A program made the translations under genes and the position numbers. DNA of 64,000 nucleotides from Ascarosepion bandense (Eukaryota > Mollusca > Cephalopoda > Sepiida > Sepiidae), in contig JBBBDQ010001275.1 of assembly GCA_037127315.1 (NCBI GenBank), forward strand, positions 2,318,501-2,382,500, in the 5' to 3' direction. Below are positions 11,761 through 21,689 of this stretch, piece by piece. The stretch's first letter is position 1. Every line of letters begins with the position of its first letter. Below the pieces are notes generated by a model. It made no database searches, was not told the origin of the DNA, and saw only the letters and a program-made list of their open reading frames with translations.

Positions 11761-12354
11761 CAGTACTGTGCAAAAGTATTAGGACAAGAACTATTTTATC
11801 TTTTATGAGGCATATGGACAGAAAATAAACAATTTAATTAAAATAATTTTATTTGATTGACTCAAATGCTTTAACAAGAAAAAATACTTGTTAAAAAAAA
11901 AATTAATAGCCTTTTGCTTTGATCACAGCCTTCATTCTGTCAGGCATTGACATCACAAGCTTCTTCAATGTATCTAATGGTATCTTTTGCCAAGCAGCTT
12001 CTATTTGTTCCCAAAGTGTTTCTTTCAAAGTAACATTAGATTTATCAATTTTTTCTATCCAAAATATCCCATAGATGTTCAATAGGATTGAGATCAGAGC
12101 TTTGTGGGGGCCAATTCAAATTCGGAGCACTTCCTTCCTCACTCTTTTTAGTTAAATAATTCTTAAAATGGTTTGGCTTTTCACTCTGTATTTGAATTTC
12201 AGTGAGGTTTTTAGGAAAATCATCCCCTGTCCTAATACTTTTGCACACTACCGATAGTGTGCCAAAGTGTTAGGACAGGGATGATTTTAAACTTTATTTT
12301 GATGCCTCATAAAAGATCAAATAGTTCTTGTCCTAATACTTTTGCACAGTACTG
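11761..12354 (-). mobile_element. Tc1-like DNA transposon deletion derivative, 594 bp, complete ends
   Basis: The left end cagtactgtgcaaaagtatt at 11761 and the inverted right end at 12354 form terminal inverted repeats of about 52 bp with about one mismatch (ggacaagaactatttta versus ggacaagaactatttga). Both ends are flanked by TA (11759-11760 and 12355-12356), the target duplication of Tc1/mariner elements. Inside, the minus strand keeps only the transposase C-terminus. A second, internal pair of facing ends lies at about 12221-12286 (tcctaatacttttgcacact beside tagtgtgccaaagtgttagg). The element is non-autonomous but could have been mobilised in trans. Confidence 0.92.
11910..12248 (-). pseudogene. 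Tc1-like transposase, C-terminal fragment
   Basis: The minus-strand frame shows WPPQSSDLNPIEHLWDIL near 12112-12059, containing the DLNPIEHLWD signature around the last DDE-triad region of Tc1 transposases. After a one-step frame change near 12045 it continues DKSNVTLKETLWEQIEAAW, KIPLDTLKKLVMSMPDR and MKAVIKAKGY with a stop near 11910, the canonical Tc1 C-terminus. The DNA-binding domain and the first two catalytic residues are missing (about 110 of roughly 340 residues remain), so it cannot catalyse transposition. Confidence 0.9.
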
Positions 12355-12359
12355 TATAT

Positions 12360-13262
12360 TGTGCCTACTGCATGGTAGTACTCAACCAATCAGAACATAT
12401 CATGAAGAAGCAACATGGCGGTGCCTATAGTTCATTGCATAGCCATAAGTTTTTCACAAAAATATGTTTATAAACAGAAAATAATATTTTAATTTAGTTT
12501 TATAATTCTTATTTTATTTTGCATTTGTAGGCATTGTTCGGTACATATGATTGTATCTGACAACCTTATAAGGTTGTTGTCATCGAATGTTCGTGTCAAA
12601 TTGTCGTAAGTTTGTGGTAAGTAGTCATTTCACAAGTGGAATTGACCTATAAAACAGCAATTTTTTAAAGATTTTTTTTTAATTTTAATTTTTTAATTCT
12701 TTATTTTTTTTAAAAATGCATATTATTATGTGAGGAATTATGGCAATTCTTTTTCAGCTTTAATAAGTTTTTACCTTGAATTCTACAGAGTCTAAAAGAC
12801 AGACAAGAAATTGAGGCATTCATAAATTTTAGAACAAATTCTTGTTCAATGGCAAACAGAATGTTGGTGAAAAGTCTCCGCTTCTATTATTATTGTCTTC
12901 TACAAATATTCTGTAATAAAAATAATGTCAAAATTTACCTTTTATTTGAAGTTTAATGGTTTTGAATCTGTCTATAGGTCACATGATCATAAATTCCATC
13001 AAAAGTGCCAAGTTTTGAAAGTCTACATCCTAAGCTAAAACTGACTTGAAGGCAGAACAAATAACCTTTGTTTTCATTGTCAGTTTTTAAATCTTGAATC
13101 ATACAAACAGGAACTTTGGAGATAAACGAGACAAAAGTGATCATTAAGATCACGTGTTTAGAGCAATGGACAGGAGGCTATAAAGTCTAGAGAAATTCAT
13201 AATTTTCTCAAGTTTATGACATTTGAGTTTTATTTATAAGAAAAGGTTTTTTCGTTTTTCCA
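12360..13262. other. No gene recognised; possible promoter-like patch at 12385-12425
   Basis: An aaccaatcag CCAAT-type box is followed 20 bp later by caacatggcgg, a YY1-like start context. A pyrimidine-rich acceptor-like run ends tttgcatttgtag near 12530, and gtaagt occurs at about 12606 and 12618. A nearly perfect palindrome (tgacaaccttataaggttg) sits at about 12558. No convincing coding exon connects these. The rest is AT-rich. Confidence 0.3.
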
Positions 13263-13265
13263 GCA

Positions 13266-13560
13266 ACTGTCAGTCAGTTAAGTGCTATACATGATAGGTG
13301 CTTGGGCAATCATGTCTCAAAAGAGACATGACTGTCTTGACAGAAAATTTTACAGCAGCAGGTTGCCATTATTTTCTGCAGTAGACAGGTTTCTGACCCA
13401 AGGTACAGGACCCAAACTGTCCTGCTATTTTAACCCATAGCTGGAGGGAGAAGCAACCCTTTCCCAAGGATATTTGCACATATGTGAATGCAACGAGTTC
13501 AATTGGTACACAAACTTGACTCTCCAGTTTCTTGAGTTCAAATTCCAGTTGAATTCAAAT
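13266..13560 (-). mobile_element. SINE-1 (tRNA-derived)
   Basis: In reverse orientation: end motif cagtcagttaagtgctatac, hairpin catgtctcaaaagagacatg, gttgccattattttctgcag, tcctgctattttaacccata, then the tRNA-like B box, seen as gagttcaaattccagttg reversed. The A-box end is partly lost. Confidence 0.8.
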
Positions 13561-13784
13561 TAATTCAGCAACTGTACCAATTTAATTTTGAGTAGGTAAC
13601 AGTTAAGCAACAATGTAAGGTTACCCAAAATTCTATATAACAAGAGAAAAATACCGCCAGGCAATAAAGTAAATTATAAAGAACAAATATTTGAAATTCA
13701 GTTAGAATGCTTTCAAAAATAAAACTTTCCTGTGAAGAAAGGCTCTTTCCTCTTCCCACCATATTTCATAAATCTTCTCTTCTT
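13561..13784. other. No gene recognised
   Basis: Short AT-rich gap between a SINE and a LINE; an open minus-strand frame has no recognisable motif. Confidence 0.4.
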
Positions 13785-14400
13785 CTATGTGCCATCCCTT
13801 AAGCGGGGTAGGAGATCATGGCCTTCCATATCTCCCTATCCCTAGTAGTTCTTAACATGCTTTCTTCTGTTATCCCTTTCAAACCCACTCTGCCAGCCAT
13901 TTGCTCAAGACCATCAAGTATGTTACACATTACTTTCCCGTCTCTCATTCTCTCAATCTGACCTATGAGTATCAGATTCTCCAAGCCGTCTTTCTTTGCT
14001 ACATGTCCCAGGAACTTCAGCTGTCTTTTCCTGAAGTTTCCTTTTCATTTCAATCCTTTCCAAAATATCATCATTGCTCACATGCTCAGTTCATCGTATC
14101 CTAAGCATCCTTCTGTAGAACCACATTTTGGTTGCTTCAAATTTACCCTTCATTTTTGAGAAGATTGTCCAGCATTCACTGCCATATTGAAGAACAGACA
14201 TCGCATAACAGTACTCTCTTCTTTGTTTCCTGTAAAATTTTCCTGTCTCTTAATACTCTACTCAGCTTCTGGAATGTATCCTTGGCCATGCCAATTTGCC
14301 TTCAGATCTCAGTGTCATACTTTCTGTCTTCTGTTAGATCACATCCCAGGTATATTAATTTGTATACCTGTTTGATTTTCTTCCCTGTGCCTCTTCTACA
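13785..14400 (-). mobile_element. LINE-B, 3' part, degenerate
   Basis: The minus strand reads LEPLYGSEC-type and YRRML-type motifs with frame changes, then MENLILIGQIERMRDGK, CNILDGLEQMAGRVGLKGI and REIWKAMISYPA close to the 3' end. These match the LINE-B C-terminus at 25586-26180. The 3' end abuts an A/T-rich edge near 13785. A LINE-A copy begins at its 5' side near 14400. Confidence 0.8.
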
Positions 14401-14845
14401 AGTACTTTCATGGCTTCTGTTCCGATGAGCTTAGATCACTGGTGCCGCCTAAGCACGAATTTACACGAGATACTAGTTTAGCAACTAGGTCCCACCCTTT
14501 TACAGTTAAACAAATAAGATGTAACCGTAAATTCTACTCCAACAGCTTCTTTTCTCGTGCTTCCCACCTGTGGAACTCCCTTCCACAAGTCTGCTTTCCC
14601 GACAGCTACAATCTCCAGGTGTTTAAATGTAGGGTCAATAGATACCTCCTTTCACACTAACTCCCAATTATTCTCAGAACACTCTTATCTACCCATCCCT
14701 CATTCTCAGTATCCTTACCCGCCTATCACCCACCCTCTGACATTTCCTATATTTAATCATCCTTTCTCCACTCTATGTAGCCCCCTGTGCAGTAGTGGCA
14801 GTGACATGCCTTGCTCGGAGTGAAACGCTTATAAAAAAAAAAAAA
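14400..14845 (+). mobile_element. LINE-A, 3' end of ORF2 plus 3' UTR
   Basis: The copy starts within FHGFCSDELRSLVPP and runs through TRDTSLATRSHPFTVKQIRC, FYSNSFFSRASHLWNSLPQ and CFPDSYNL to a stop at about 14660. The 3' UTR ends gtagccccctgtgcagtag, tgccttgctcggagtgaaac and a 13-A run. The frame is intact over all of ORF2 that remains, so this is a relatively young, 5'-truncated insertion. Confidence 0.88.
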
Positions 14846-15164
14846 TCCCCAGCCTAACAATTAGAGAATGGATAAGACAAAATATAACAACAGCAATAAG
14901 TATACAAAGAAATTCAACTGCTTGAATGATTTCTGAGGTGAAGAATTGTTATGATTGGACACTCATCAGTTCAGTCTTGTGTCTACATTATCCTCACAAG
15001 TTTCAGCTGCTTTACCATTTGGACATTATGTGTCTGTCATAGTTTGTATCTAAACATACAACATGACCAAACCTTGCCCAAGGTTTCTACTGACTGACCA
15101 ATAATTTCCCCATGTTGTATTCTGTTCTTGTTTATGTAGGTGTACACCAAAAACTGTTAAAGAA
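14846..15164. other. No gene recognised
   Basis: AT-rich spacer; no repeat partner or splice-bounded frame noted. Confidence 0.4.
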
Positions 15165-15561
15165 CCTGCTGCAATGGTTGGTTGGTTGGTTGGTTTTGTT
15201 TTATGGCATATCAACCTCAGCGGGTCATTTATTGCTAACTAAATTTTATTTATTTATTGCTGGTAATACCTTTTTCTTTTCAACAATTTATTGTTGTTTT
15301 TAAATAAATTTTGTGTCTAGTAATACATTTTTCTTTTCGAGTATCAAGATTCATTGGGATTTGTTTTTAAGGGCAGGGTCCCCAAGTCCTACCCTTGTTA
15401 TTTAACCCATAACTGGAGAGAAGGGATGGATTAATACCTTTCCCAAGGGTACCAGTGCTTCAGTGAATGCAGGGGTATTCAACTGGAATTCAAACTCGGC
15501 TCACCGATTTCTCTTTCTGAGCCGATATCCACTGCACCACAACACACATCTGTCACAATAC

Positions 15562-15676
15562 GCTTACAGCACCTGGTATTCCCAAGCGGTCACCCATCTA
15601 AGTACTGACCAGGCTCAATGTTGCTTAACTTCGGTGATCGAGCGAGAACCAGTGTATTCAACGTGATATGGCCGTA
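15562..15676 (-). pseudogene. 5S rRNA-derived SINE head, full length
   Basis: The reverse complement starts gcttacggccatatcacg and contains gatcaccgaagttaagcaac, gcctggtcagtacttagatg, gggtgaccgcttgggaatac and caggtgctgtaag. These line up with the whole animal 5S rRNA, including box A and box C of the internal pol III promoter. It is part of the SINE rather than a 5S gene, because it is fused to the tRNA-like segment and diverged from the consensus. Confidence 0.9.
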
Positions 15677-15698
15677 AGCACGTACATCCGTCACTAAA

Positions 15699-15769
15699 CG
15701 CTTACAGCACTTGGTATTCCCAAGCAGTTACCCATCTAAGTACTGACCAGGCTCAACGTTGCTTAACCC
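15699..15769 (-). pseudogene. Second, truncated 5S rRNA-derived head
   Basis: The reverse complement holds gttaagcaacgttgagcctg, gtcagtacttagatgggtaa and ctgcttgggaataccaag, that is the 3' two-thirds of 5S rRNA. It is truncated at the insertion end, where cttaaccctaaccctg follows. It precedes the full head by the same spacer (tccgtcactaaacgc) that links 5S to tRNA in the copy at 40132, so the head unit was duplicated in the transcript or template. Confidence 0.85.
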
Positions 15770-15786
15770 TAACCCTGCTTCAATGG

Positions 15787-16145
15787 AAATGAAAAACAAA
15801 CAGTCTGTGGAGAAATAATTTGAACCCTGTTTTCAATATTTAGACATTTTATCCAGGGCTTCAGCTGAGTGGATATGTTGGTGACACTTGAAACAATTTC
15901 TATGTCAATCTCATAGATCAGCTCTTTCTTCTACTGACTCCATGCCTATATATATATATATATTACAGTAATATGAAAGCAGTTGTACATGCTTTGCATT
16001 TGCTATGACTAGCAGAAAACACACAGTCAGATAAAAAAAAAGGCATTGGTTATAATATTTGCAGTTATCAAATTTTTCAAAATCAGTTTGGAATTTCAAA
16101 GATAAATCTTTTATAAGAAGTTGTGCCGACTGGACCAAAATGAAT
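15787..16145. other. No gene recognised; short (TA)n tract
   Basis: AT-rich with (ta)n at about 15947-15962. Nothing else found. Confidence 0.4.
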
Positions 16146-16398
16146 TCAGTCAGTCAGTTAAGTACCATGCGCGATACACGCTTTGGGCGATCATGTCTCC
16201 AAAGAGACATGACTGACTGGGCAGAACATTATCCCGCAGTAGGTTGCCATTGCTTTCTGTGGTAGACTGGTTGCCGACCAAGGCTATAGAACCCAATCTG
16301 TCCTGTTATTTAACCCATAACTGGAAGGAAGAGACGGATTAATACCTTTCCCAAGGGTATTTGTGCGTAAGTGAATGCGAGGAATTCAACTGGAATTA
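16146..16398 (-). mobile_element. SINE-1, head-truncated
   Basis: Reverse orientation: cagtcagttaagtaccatgc, gatacacgctttgggcgatc, hairpin catgtctccaaagagacatg, gttgccattgctttctgtgg, cctttcccaagggtatttgt, then aattcaactggaatt. The copy stops just before the tRNA-like A-box half, so it is a 5'-truncated SINE lying directly upstream of the gypsy relic. Confidence 0.85.
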
Positions 16399-16459
16399 AG
16401 ACATTGAAAAAGTAGTAAAAGTCTTCAGAAGTTATGCTCTGGCAGTAAAACTACCTACC

Positions 16460-16975
16460 ACTAAATTAGAACCTTGACAAAAGACAGACACTCTGTGATC
16501 AAGTCTACACAGATTTTTCAGATTCAATAAATGGGTCATATTATCTTGTGGTTGCATATAGCTATAGTAAGTGGCCTCAAATTTGTAAGCACAAAAAAAC
16601 ATCTAAGTTACAGTGAAATTTTTACACAAACTGCTTTCAAGATATGACATTATGAATACCACAGTCTCAGATAAAGGCTCACAATTCACTGCTCACGAAC
16701 TAGAAAATGTTTGTAAAATGTTCTCAAGTGAACATATTACTACCCTGCTGTATCACCCAAGGTCAAATGGACAGACTGAATGGTTTGTGGGTACTTTCAA
16801 GAGAGCTTTTAGAAAAGCAAGTCATGAAAAAAAAGAGCAAAGAAAAACAGCAAAAATTCTTAAGAATTTACCGGATAACACCAAATTTCAATATACCAAC
16901 AAGCATGTTCCCGGCAGAATTTATGTTTACAAGAAAAATTAAATTGGTGTTCAACAAGTATAAAAAAGACTAAGA
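16460..16975 (+). pseudogene. Ty3/gypsy-type integrase fragment
   Basis: Plus-strand frames give YYLVVAYSYSKWPQICKH at about 16540-16590, the catalytic-core start region where the family has DSYSKWPE. They continue VSDKGSQFTAHELENVCKMF with the second catalytic Asp, YHPRSNGQTEWFVGTFKRAF with the NGQ-E motif, and after a frame change a KFLRIYRITPNF segment. The open part at 16613-16942 has no stop, but flanking parts are shifted and stopped. The element is an inactive LTR-retrotransposon relic; no LTRs were found at its edges. Confidence 0.85.
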
Positions 16976-17096
16976 ACAGATAACAAAAAGGACACTAAAT
17001 TTTTCAAGATTGACAGGAAAGAGTTTTTCAGGGTGTATAATGATAGAAAGGAAATGTGAGAAGACAGTGTAATAATGTCATGAATTGGAAAGATGA
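16976..17096. other. Short AT-rich spacer
   Basis: A-rich sequence with no recognised content. Confidence 0.4.
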
Positions 17097-17545
17097 TTTT
17101 TTTTTTTATAATTGTTTCACCCCAAGCAAGGCATTTCACTGCCACTATTGCGCAGGGGGTTACATAGAGTGGTGAGAAAGGATGGTTAGTGGTGAGAAAG
17201 GATGGTTAGATATAGGAAAAGTCAGAAGGAGGGTGATAGACAGGTAAGGATACCGAGAATAAGGGTTGGGTAGATGGTGAGAGTGTTGGGAGAATAGATA
17301 CAAGTTAGTGTGATAGGAGGTGTCTATTGACCTTACATTTAAACTCCTGGAGATTGTAGCTGTCGGGAAAGCAGACATGTGGAAGGGAATTCCACAGGCG
17401 GGAAGCGCGAGAAAAGAAGCTGTTTGAGTAGAAATTACGGTTACATCTTATCTGTTTTACTGTAAAAGGGTGGGACCTAGTTGCAAATCTAGTAAAATCG
17501 TACCTAGGTGGCACCAATGATCTAATACATGGCAAAAGGCAAAAA
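17097..17545 (-). mobile_element. LINE-A, 3' end of ORF2 plus 3' UTR
   Basis: Minus strand: CIRSLVPPRYDFTRFATRS, FTVKQIRCNRNFYSNSFFSR, LWNSLPHVCFPDSYNLQEF and KCKVNRHLLSH to a stop near 17308. The 3' UTR contains a small duplication (two copies of ggatggttag, read on plus, at about 17189-17209) and ends with the ccttgcttggggtgaaacaa block and a T10 run on plus. The frame is intact apart from a short deletion near RFATRS, where other copies read RDTSLATRS. Confidence 0.88.
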
Positions 17546-17549
17546 TAGG

Positions 17550-18600
17550 GAATACAAAAGACATTGCAATCAACTAAAGAAAAGGTTTAATAAAGCACGT
17601 CCTGATAGCATAGAAGAACCTATACAAGTACTGACGGTTCTGCAAGAAACATTTATAGGCAAATGCTTTAGTTTTACAGTGCGACCTTTTATGTCCTACT
17701 TTTTCATAATTGTAGCATTTCGAATTCTTAGAAAGAAAGTCATCTGAGATGTAACCTGTAATAATTTTACTTTTTGTACATTTTTCTTTCAATTTGTATG
17801 TAAACAAATTCTTTTTCCTCATTTTCTTTGGCATTGTGACTCAGTTTTAGCATTGTGACATTCGTCTAATATTTCCTGTAGTGTAAGCTTATTATTCTCT
17901 TCAAGTTTTGATAAAATTTTCACCCATATTTCTGTGTCTATTTTGCTTTAAATCCTTGAGCAAAAATTCATCCATTAAGCATATTCAGAGTTAGTTGGTT
18001 TAATCTGAATCTTTCACATTCCTTATTAACAATTCCAGCAGAAGTGACAGAATCTTTGGATTTTTTTTCATCAAATTCATACATTTCCAAGTGTTGAATA
18101 AAGAGCTTCCATCACTAAAACTTTTTGTCAGACTATTCATTTTCTTTTTCATTTCTCCTGTTTTTTCATTTTTGGCGCGGAGAGGGGATTCTCAGTTACA
18201 GTATTTTTTATGTTCTATTGGTACTAACTTTCACCAAAAATATTGTTTTTTTTCTCATCATCTAATTGCTGCATTTTTCTCTTAAGATTTGTTTTCATCT
18301 TCAAGAATTGGCATAAGAAGTAAGTCCATCATCTAGATTGCATGCAAATTTAGATATAGTGTTTGCTACAGCAACGGAAGTAAAAGAGCTTGAAGAATTT
18401 TCTGTTTCTCTGAAGATTATTTTCATTGACTTTTGTTGTTGTTTACATAATTCTAAAAACTGTAGATGTTGTTGAATTTTTAACACAGAAACCAAAATTT
18501 CTTCCACATTTGAAAATCTGTTTTTTTCTCTGCACACCAAAGATACAAAAATTTAACCAATCTCGTTCAAATTCTCATCATCCCTGGTATCCTGAACACT
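17550..18600 (-). pseudogene. Ty3/gypsy-type gag relic
   Basis: On the minus strand, starting near 18600, frames show NEFERDWLNF and then a Gln/Lys-rich helical stretch. A downstream part (about 18040-17900) reads NKECERFRLNQLT and FAQGFKAK, a motif order typical of gypsy gag. Near 17720 the zinc knuckle appears as KCYNYEKVGHKRSHC, in which the second Cys of the CCHC pattern is replaced by Tyr. Many stops and shifts mean it is dead. It runs opposite to the integrase relic at 16460-16975, so the two come from different insertions. Confidence 0.65.
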
Positions 18601-18759
18601 AAAGCAAGAAGCATTTTTTTCCTCTACTTTTTATACTCAGTATGAGTTTTGATATTCTTCAAACTTCTGTTCTAACTTGTATTAGTTTTGATTTCTCATC
18701 ATCACTGTTATAATTTGTTTTCTTGCAATTATAATATTAGTCCTGCTTAAGCACTCACC

Positions 18760-19790
18760 ATAACATCTGTCAGAAATACACTGAAAACTGACTCCAAGGA
18801 CTTTTTCTACACTCACTCGAGTTCTTTATTTAAGTGTCTAGACTTGTTTATTTGTGTTACTGATAATGTGTTATTTACTCCACAACAACCCTACCGCCTA
18901 CATCGGATGTATATCAATCTAGGTAACCTACAGAGAATTCCAAAACAACCCTTTATTTAATCTCAGGTAGTAGGCTTATGATCACTTGTATTTCCACACA
19001 ACTACATTCACTCATTGTACATATACACACGCGACAATCACATGATAATCTTGCTTTTCCACTTCTTCATAGGATGTATATATATAGCAGACACATGGTA
19101 CACCCAGAGACCATTACAGCAGAACCAGAGAACACAAAGGAAGGCAGTTCACAGCTGCCCCCAATAGCAGCATGCTATTGCAGGGTTCGCGCTCTTCAGA
19201 ATCAAGCAATTCTCTCACACATCCGCACTAATTGCAGGACGCAAGTAGATGCCTTTTATTTCTTTAAATCAGACATTTTCACCAATCTTCTATCAATATT
19301 ATTCCTAACACAAATTACACATGACACTGATAATTCTTCCAGCAACAAAGAACTTTACAACTTAACTCAAAAGCTGTAACACAATCTTATGCAGAAAATG
19401 AAAACCTTTTTAATCAGACACATTCAACATCTGTACTGTAGAAGTCAAATAACTTACCTTTCAACATGAATATTCAAGAGTGTGAGACTCACCTTCCTGA
19501 TGTTTCTAACTAGCGTCCAGTTGGCAGACAAAAATAAACAGGGTTGTAACTGAATACATGTCCCTATGTGGCCCAAAGGCAAATGGTGGATATTGTGCTC
19601 AATATTTATGGAGCTCAATGTACACACTGAAATTATCAGCCAATCACTGCTTACAGAATAGACTTGCCTGTAACAGAATGGAATCTCCCAGGTTATTATT
19701 TAAACCACCTACCAATTTGCCCTGGTGGTTTTTTGGCAGTCAGACCCAACTTCTATTCTAGTTGAGTACTGGCTGGTTCTTCCACAAGAT
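18760..19790 (-). promoter_or_regulatory. Candidate LTR/leader upstream of the gag relic
   Basis: On the minus strand this region has an inverted CCAAT box (gtgattggctga near 19645), a weak TATA (ccataaatattg near 19605), two strong 5' splice donors (ggaaggtgagtctc near 19495, gaaaggtaagttat near 19453), a second TATA-like tatatatatac near 19080, and AATAAA signals near 18950 and 18825. It ends just ahead of the gag relic. This would fit an LTR plus leader, or a host promoter. No second LTR copy was found, so the call is weak. Confidence 0.3.
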
Positions 19791-19799
19791 TTTTACATG

Positions 19800-20510
19800 T
19801 ACAGAGTATGTAATTCTTGTTATTTGTTAATACACTTTATATAATTACAATTAATGCTTTGACCATGTTATTCAATGTTCCAATTGCTAATTTCATGAAT
19901 GATTTCAGCTGTATAAAATAATTGTTGGAATGCAGGAATTTAGTTTGGAAATTCTTTGGGAAATGGCCTTGTGCCATGTAAAGTTCAAACCTAAAATTTC
20001 TATGCATCTGAGGCCTCAACAGGCTGTTCTCATTCCCCTGCCTATGTCTAGGGATATCTTTTCAAGTTCTAAATCATAGTACTGCTCATGTATTTTTTGC
20101 CCTGTTTCCACTTAGCTGGACAATTTGTGCTTGAACTAACAGACTGAACACAATTACTGTCACCAATTTCACAAACAAATGCTTGTTCCACTAGACTACT
20201 GACTGGAGGGCACAACAAGCTATTAGTATATTACAACATATTACAGAAGCACTTTAGCGATAACAGAAAATATCACTGGATATAAAAAGCAAGCTAACAG
20301 TACAGGTGAACATAAAGCAAGAAATCACACCAGTGAAAATATAAATGACTAGCAGTAATAAAACAAAACATTCCCATTGTTTTGTTATGATAATTCCCTT
20401 TACAGTATCATCAATAATAATACTGTGAAACTTTCTTCTGGCTTCTTGCTTCCCAGTTAGCTTTAATCTTCAAAAAATTAAATACAATGTTAATTATTGT
20501 TCTTTTATTG
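19800..20510. other. No gene recognised
   Basis: AT-rich, no motif, repeat partner or RNA seen. Confidence 0.4.
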
Positions 20511-20514
20511 CTCT

Positions 20515-20615
20515 TCCTCCTTAATAATGTTTTTTTCTCATATTCTCTAGCACTCAGTAACCACTTGAGTCTTAGTGGCCTTATCACCTTGCTCAGGGTG
20601 AAATTTTACATGTAA
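20515..20615 (+). mobile_element. LINE tail (A-type 3' UTR), diverged
   Basis: Ends cttagtggccttatcaccttgctcagggtgaaattt, written here in two parts: cttagtggccttatcacc and ttgctcagggtgaaattt. This is the terminal block of the LINE-A/A2 3' UTR. The coding part is absent. Confidence 0.6.
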
Positions 20616-20739
20616 GATATTGGGGGAGTTTTGAGCTATGATTCTTTTGTGAACTGCCAAATACAGCAATTCATTCTTTTCACAGCACATTCATTTATAT
20701 TCTAGCAGAATGTTCCAAAAAACTGACACCATTTTTTTT

Positions 20740-20940
20740 AAAAATCAAATCAAAAGAAGAGTAAAGGAGTTCCATAAGCAAGAAGTACAAGAAAAGGATT
20801 TGTTAATGTAGAATTTACATTTACATCCAGTCTGCTCAACTGGAAACTTTGATAAAATCTCAAAGCTTAAATTCAAAAGTCTAGGTACCATAATGAAGAC
20901 CTGATATGTACACACATACACAGAACAAATATTGTAGGGG
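20740..20940 (-). mobile_element. LINE-A2, ORF2 C-terminal scrap
   Basis: Minus strand: KFPVEQTGCKCKFYINKSF and CTSCLWNSFTLL, equivalent to the VKLARCN..FYANSFF..LWNSLP block in other copies. Confidence 0.65.
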
Positions 20941-21015
20941 GGGTTCATTTCACTTTATTCCTTATCATTTGGTACAACTTTGAGTTTCATGCATGTGATA
21001 ATCATCAGGCCACTT

Positions 21016-21074
21016 TATATATATATATATATATAAGTAGTACACAGTGAGTACTAGTGGTAACAAAATACTGG

Positions 21075-21114
<40 letters not shown>

Positions 21115-21217
21115 AAATTTATACAAACATGAAATACTGTTCCTCAGTATTTCAGAAAGTTGTACTAAAGGGTAAGAAACAAAATGTACTTTTAATATTA
21201 GTGTGTACATGAAACCA

Positions 21218-21254
<37 letters not shown>
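21016..21254. repeat. (TA)n microsatellite cluster
   Basis: Three tracts of alternating ta at about 21016-21036, 21077-21111 and 21221-21253. They lie next to SINE copies whose 3' tails are TA-rich, so some may be SINE tails that grew. Confidence 0.9.
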
Positions 21255-21256
<2 letters not shown>

Positions 21257-21500
21257 TCATTCACATACAAGCCTGTTTCGCTGTATCACAGCTCATCAGT
21301 GTGGCTAGACACATCCACTTGCTTCTGGCTGGTATCGAAACTCGACCGATTTGGTGTCAGTCAGAGTTGCTACTCCCTAAGCCATCAACACATGGAATCA
21401 GAGAAGGGAAATTTTAACGTGTTGTATATAAGCAGTGTATACACATGCCAGTCACCGAAAGAACTCAATTCATTTCTGAAGAGTCACACATATAATAATA
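21255..21500 (-). mobile_element. Second SINE family (tRNA-like head), copy 1
   Basis: On the minus strand a box A-like tggcttagggagtagcaac and a box B-like gagtttcgataccagcc are spaced as in a tRNA promoter. They are followed by agccacactgatgagctgtg and atacagcgaaacaggcttg before a (ta)n tail. Copy 2 at 21835-22135 has the same parts in the same order, which supports a mobile family. Confidence 0.75.
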
Positions 21501-21539
21501 ACAATAATAATGGTACTGTTAATAATTGTTATAATATAT

Positions 21540-21650
21540 TTCAGTCAGTCTTGAAAAACCCACCGAGACTTGCCCTGATGAGCCGTTAGGTGAAACCTAG
21601 GTAGGTCTGTTGGCTCTTAGATTTATTCTTATATATATAAATGAGATTAT
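21540..21650 (+). ncRNA. Hammerhead-ribozyme-like repeat, copy 1
   Basis: The core at 21575-21607 reads CTGATGA, a stem II of GCC/GGT closing a GTTA loop, GAAA, a stem III of CC/GG around TAGGTA, then TC. These satisfy the invariant positions of a hammerhead: CUGAUGA, GAAA, and U-H before the cleavage site. The helix I partner strands are poor (only gcc/ggc near the core), so catalytic activity is doubtful. Penelope-like elements are known to carry minimal hammerheads, and a Penelope RT relic lies at 25.25 kb. The fold assignment is an inference. Confidence 0.35.
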
Positions 21651-21689
21651 AACTATACTCATGTCGAAAATCCTTCCACGAAGCTACGA

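Larger units (their letters stand above)
15178..15773 (-). mobile_element. Composite 5S rRNA-tRNA SINE with a duplicated 5S head
   Basis: Reading on the minus strand from 15773: a partial 5S rRNA-like head, a spacer, a full-length 5S-like head (15562-15676), a tRNA-like segment with the gagttc/gaattcc B box, the SINE-1 front body (cctttcccaagggtacc in plus orientation), then a different 3' module ending in (aacc)n repeats, seen as ggttggttggttggtttt. A target duplication flanks it: cctgctgcaatgg at 15165-15177 and cctgcttcaatgg at 15774-15786, 13 bp with one mismatch. This matches target-primed insertion by a partner LINE. Confidence 0.88.

Noticed and set aside
15562..15676. Functional 5S rRNA gene
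   Set aside because: It is fused to a tRNA-like segment and SINE body within one target-duplication pair and is diverged from 5S consensus; no gene terminator context.
15762..15778. ttaaccctaaccctg looks like two telomere repeats
   Set aside because: Only two units, located at the truncated end of the 5S head; no array, so not telomeric.
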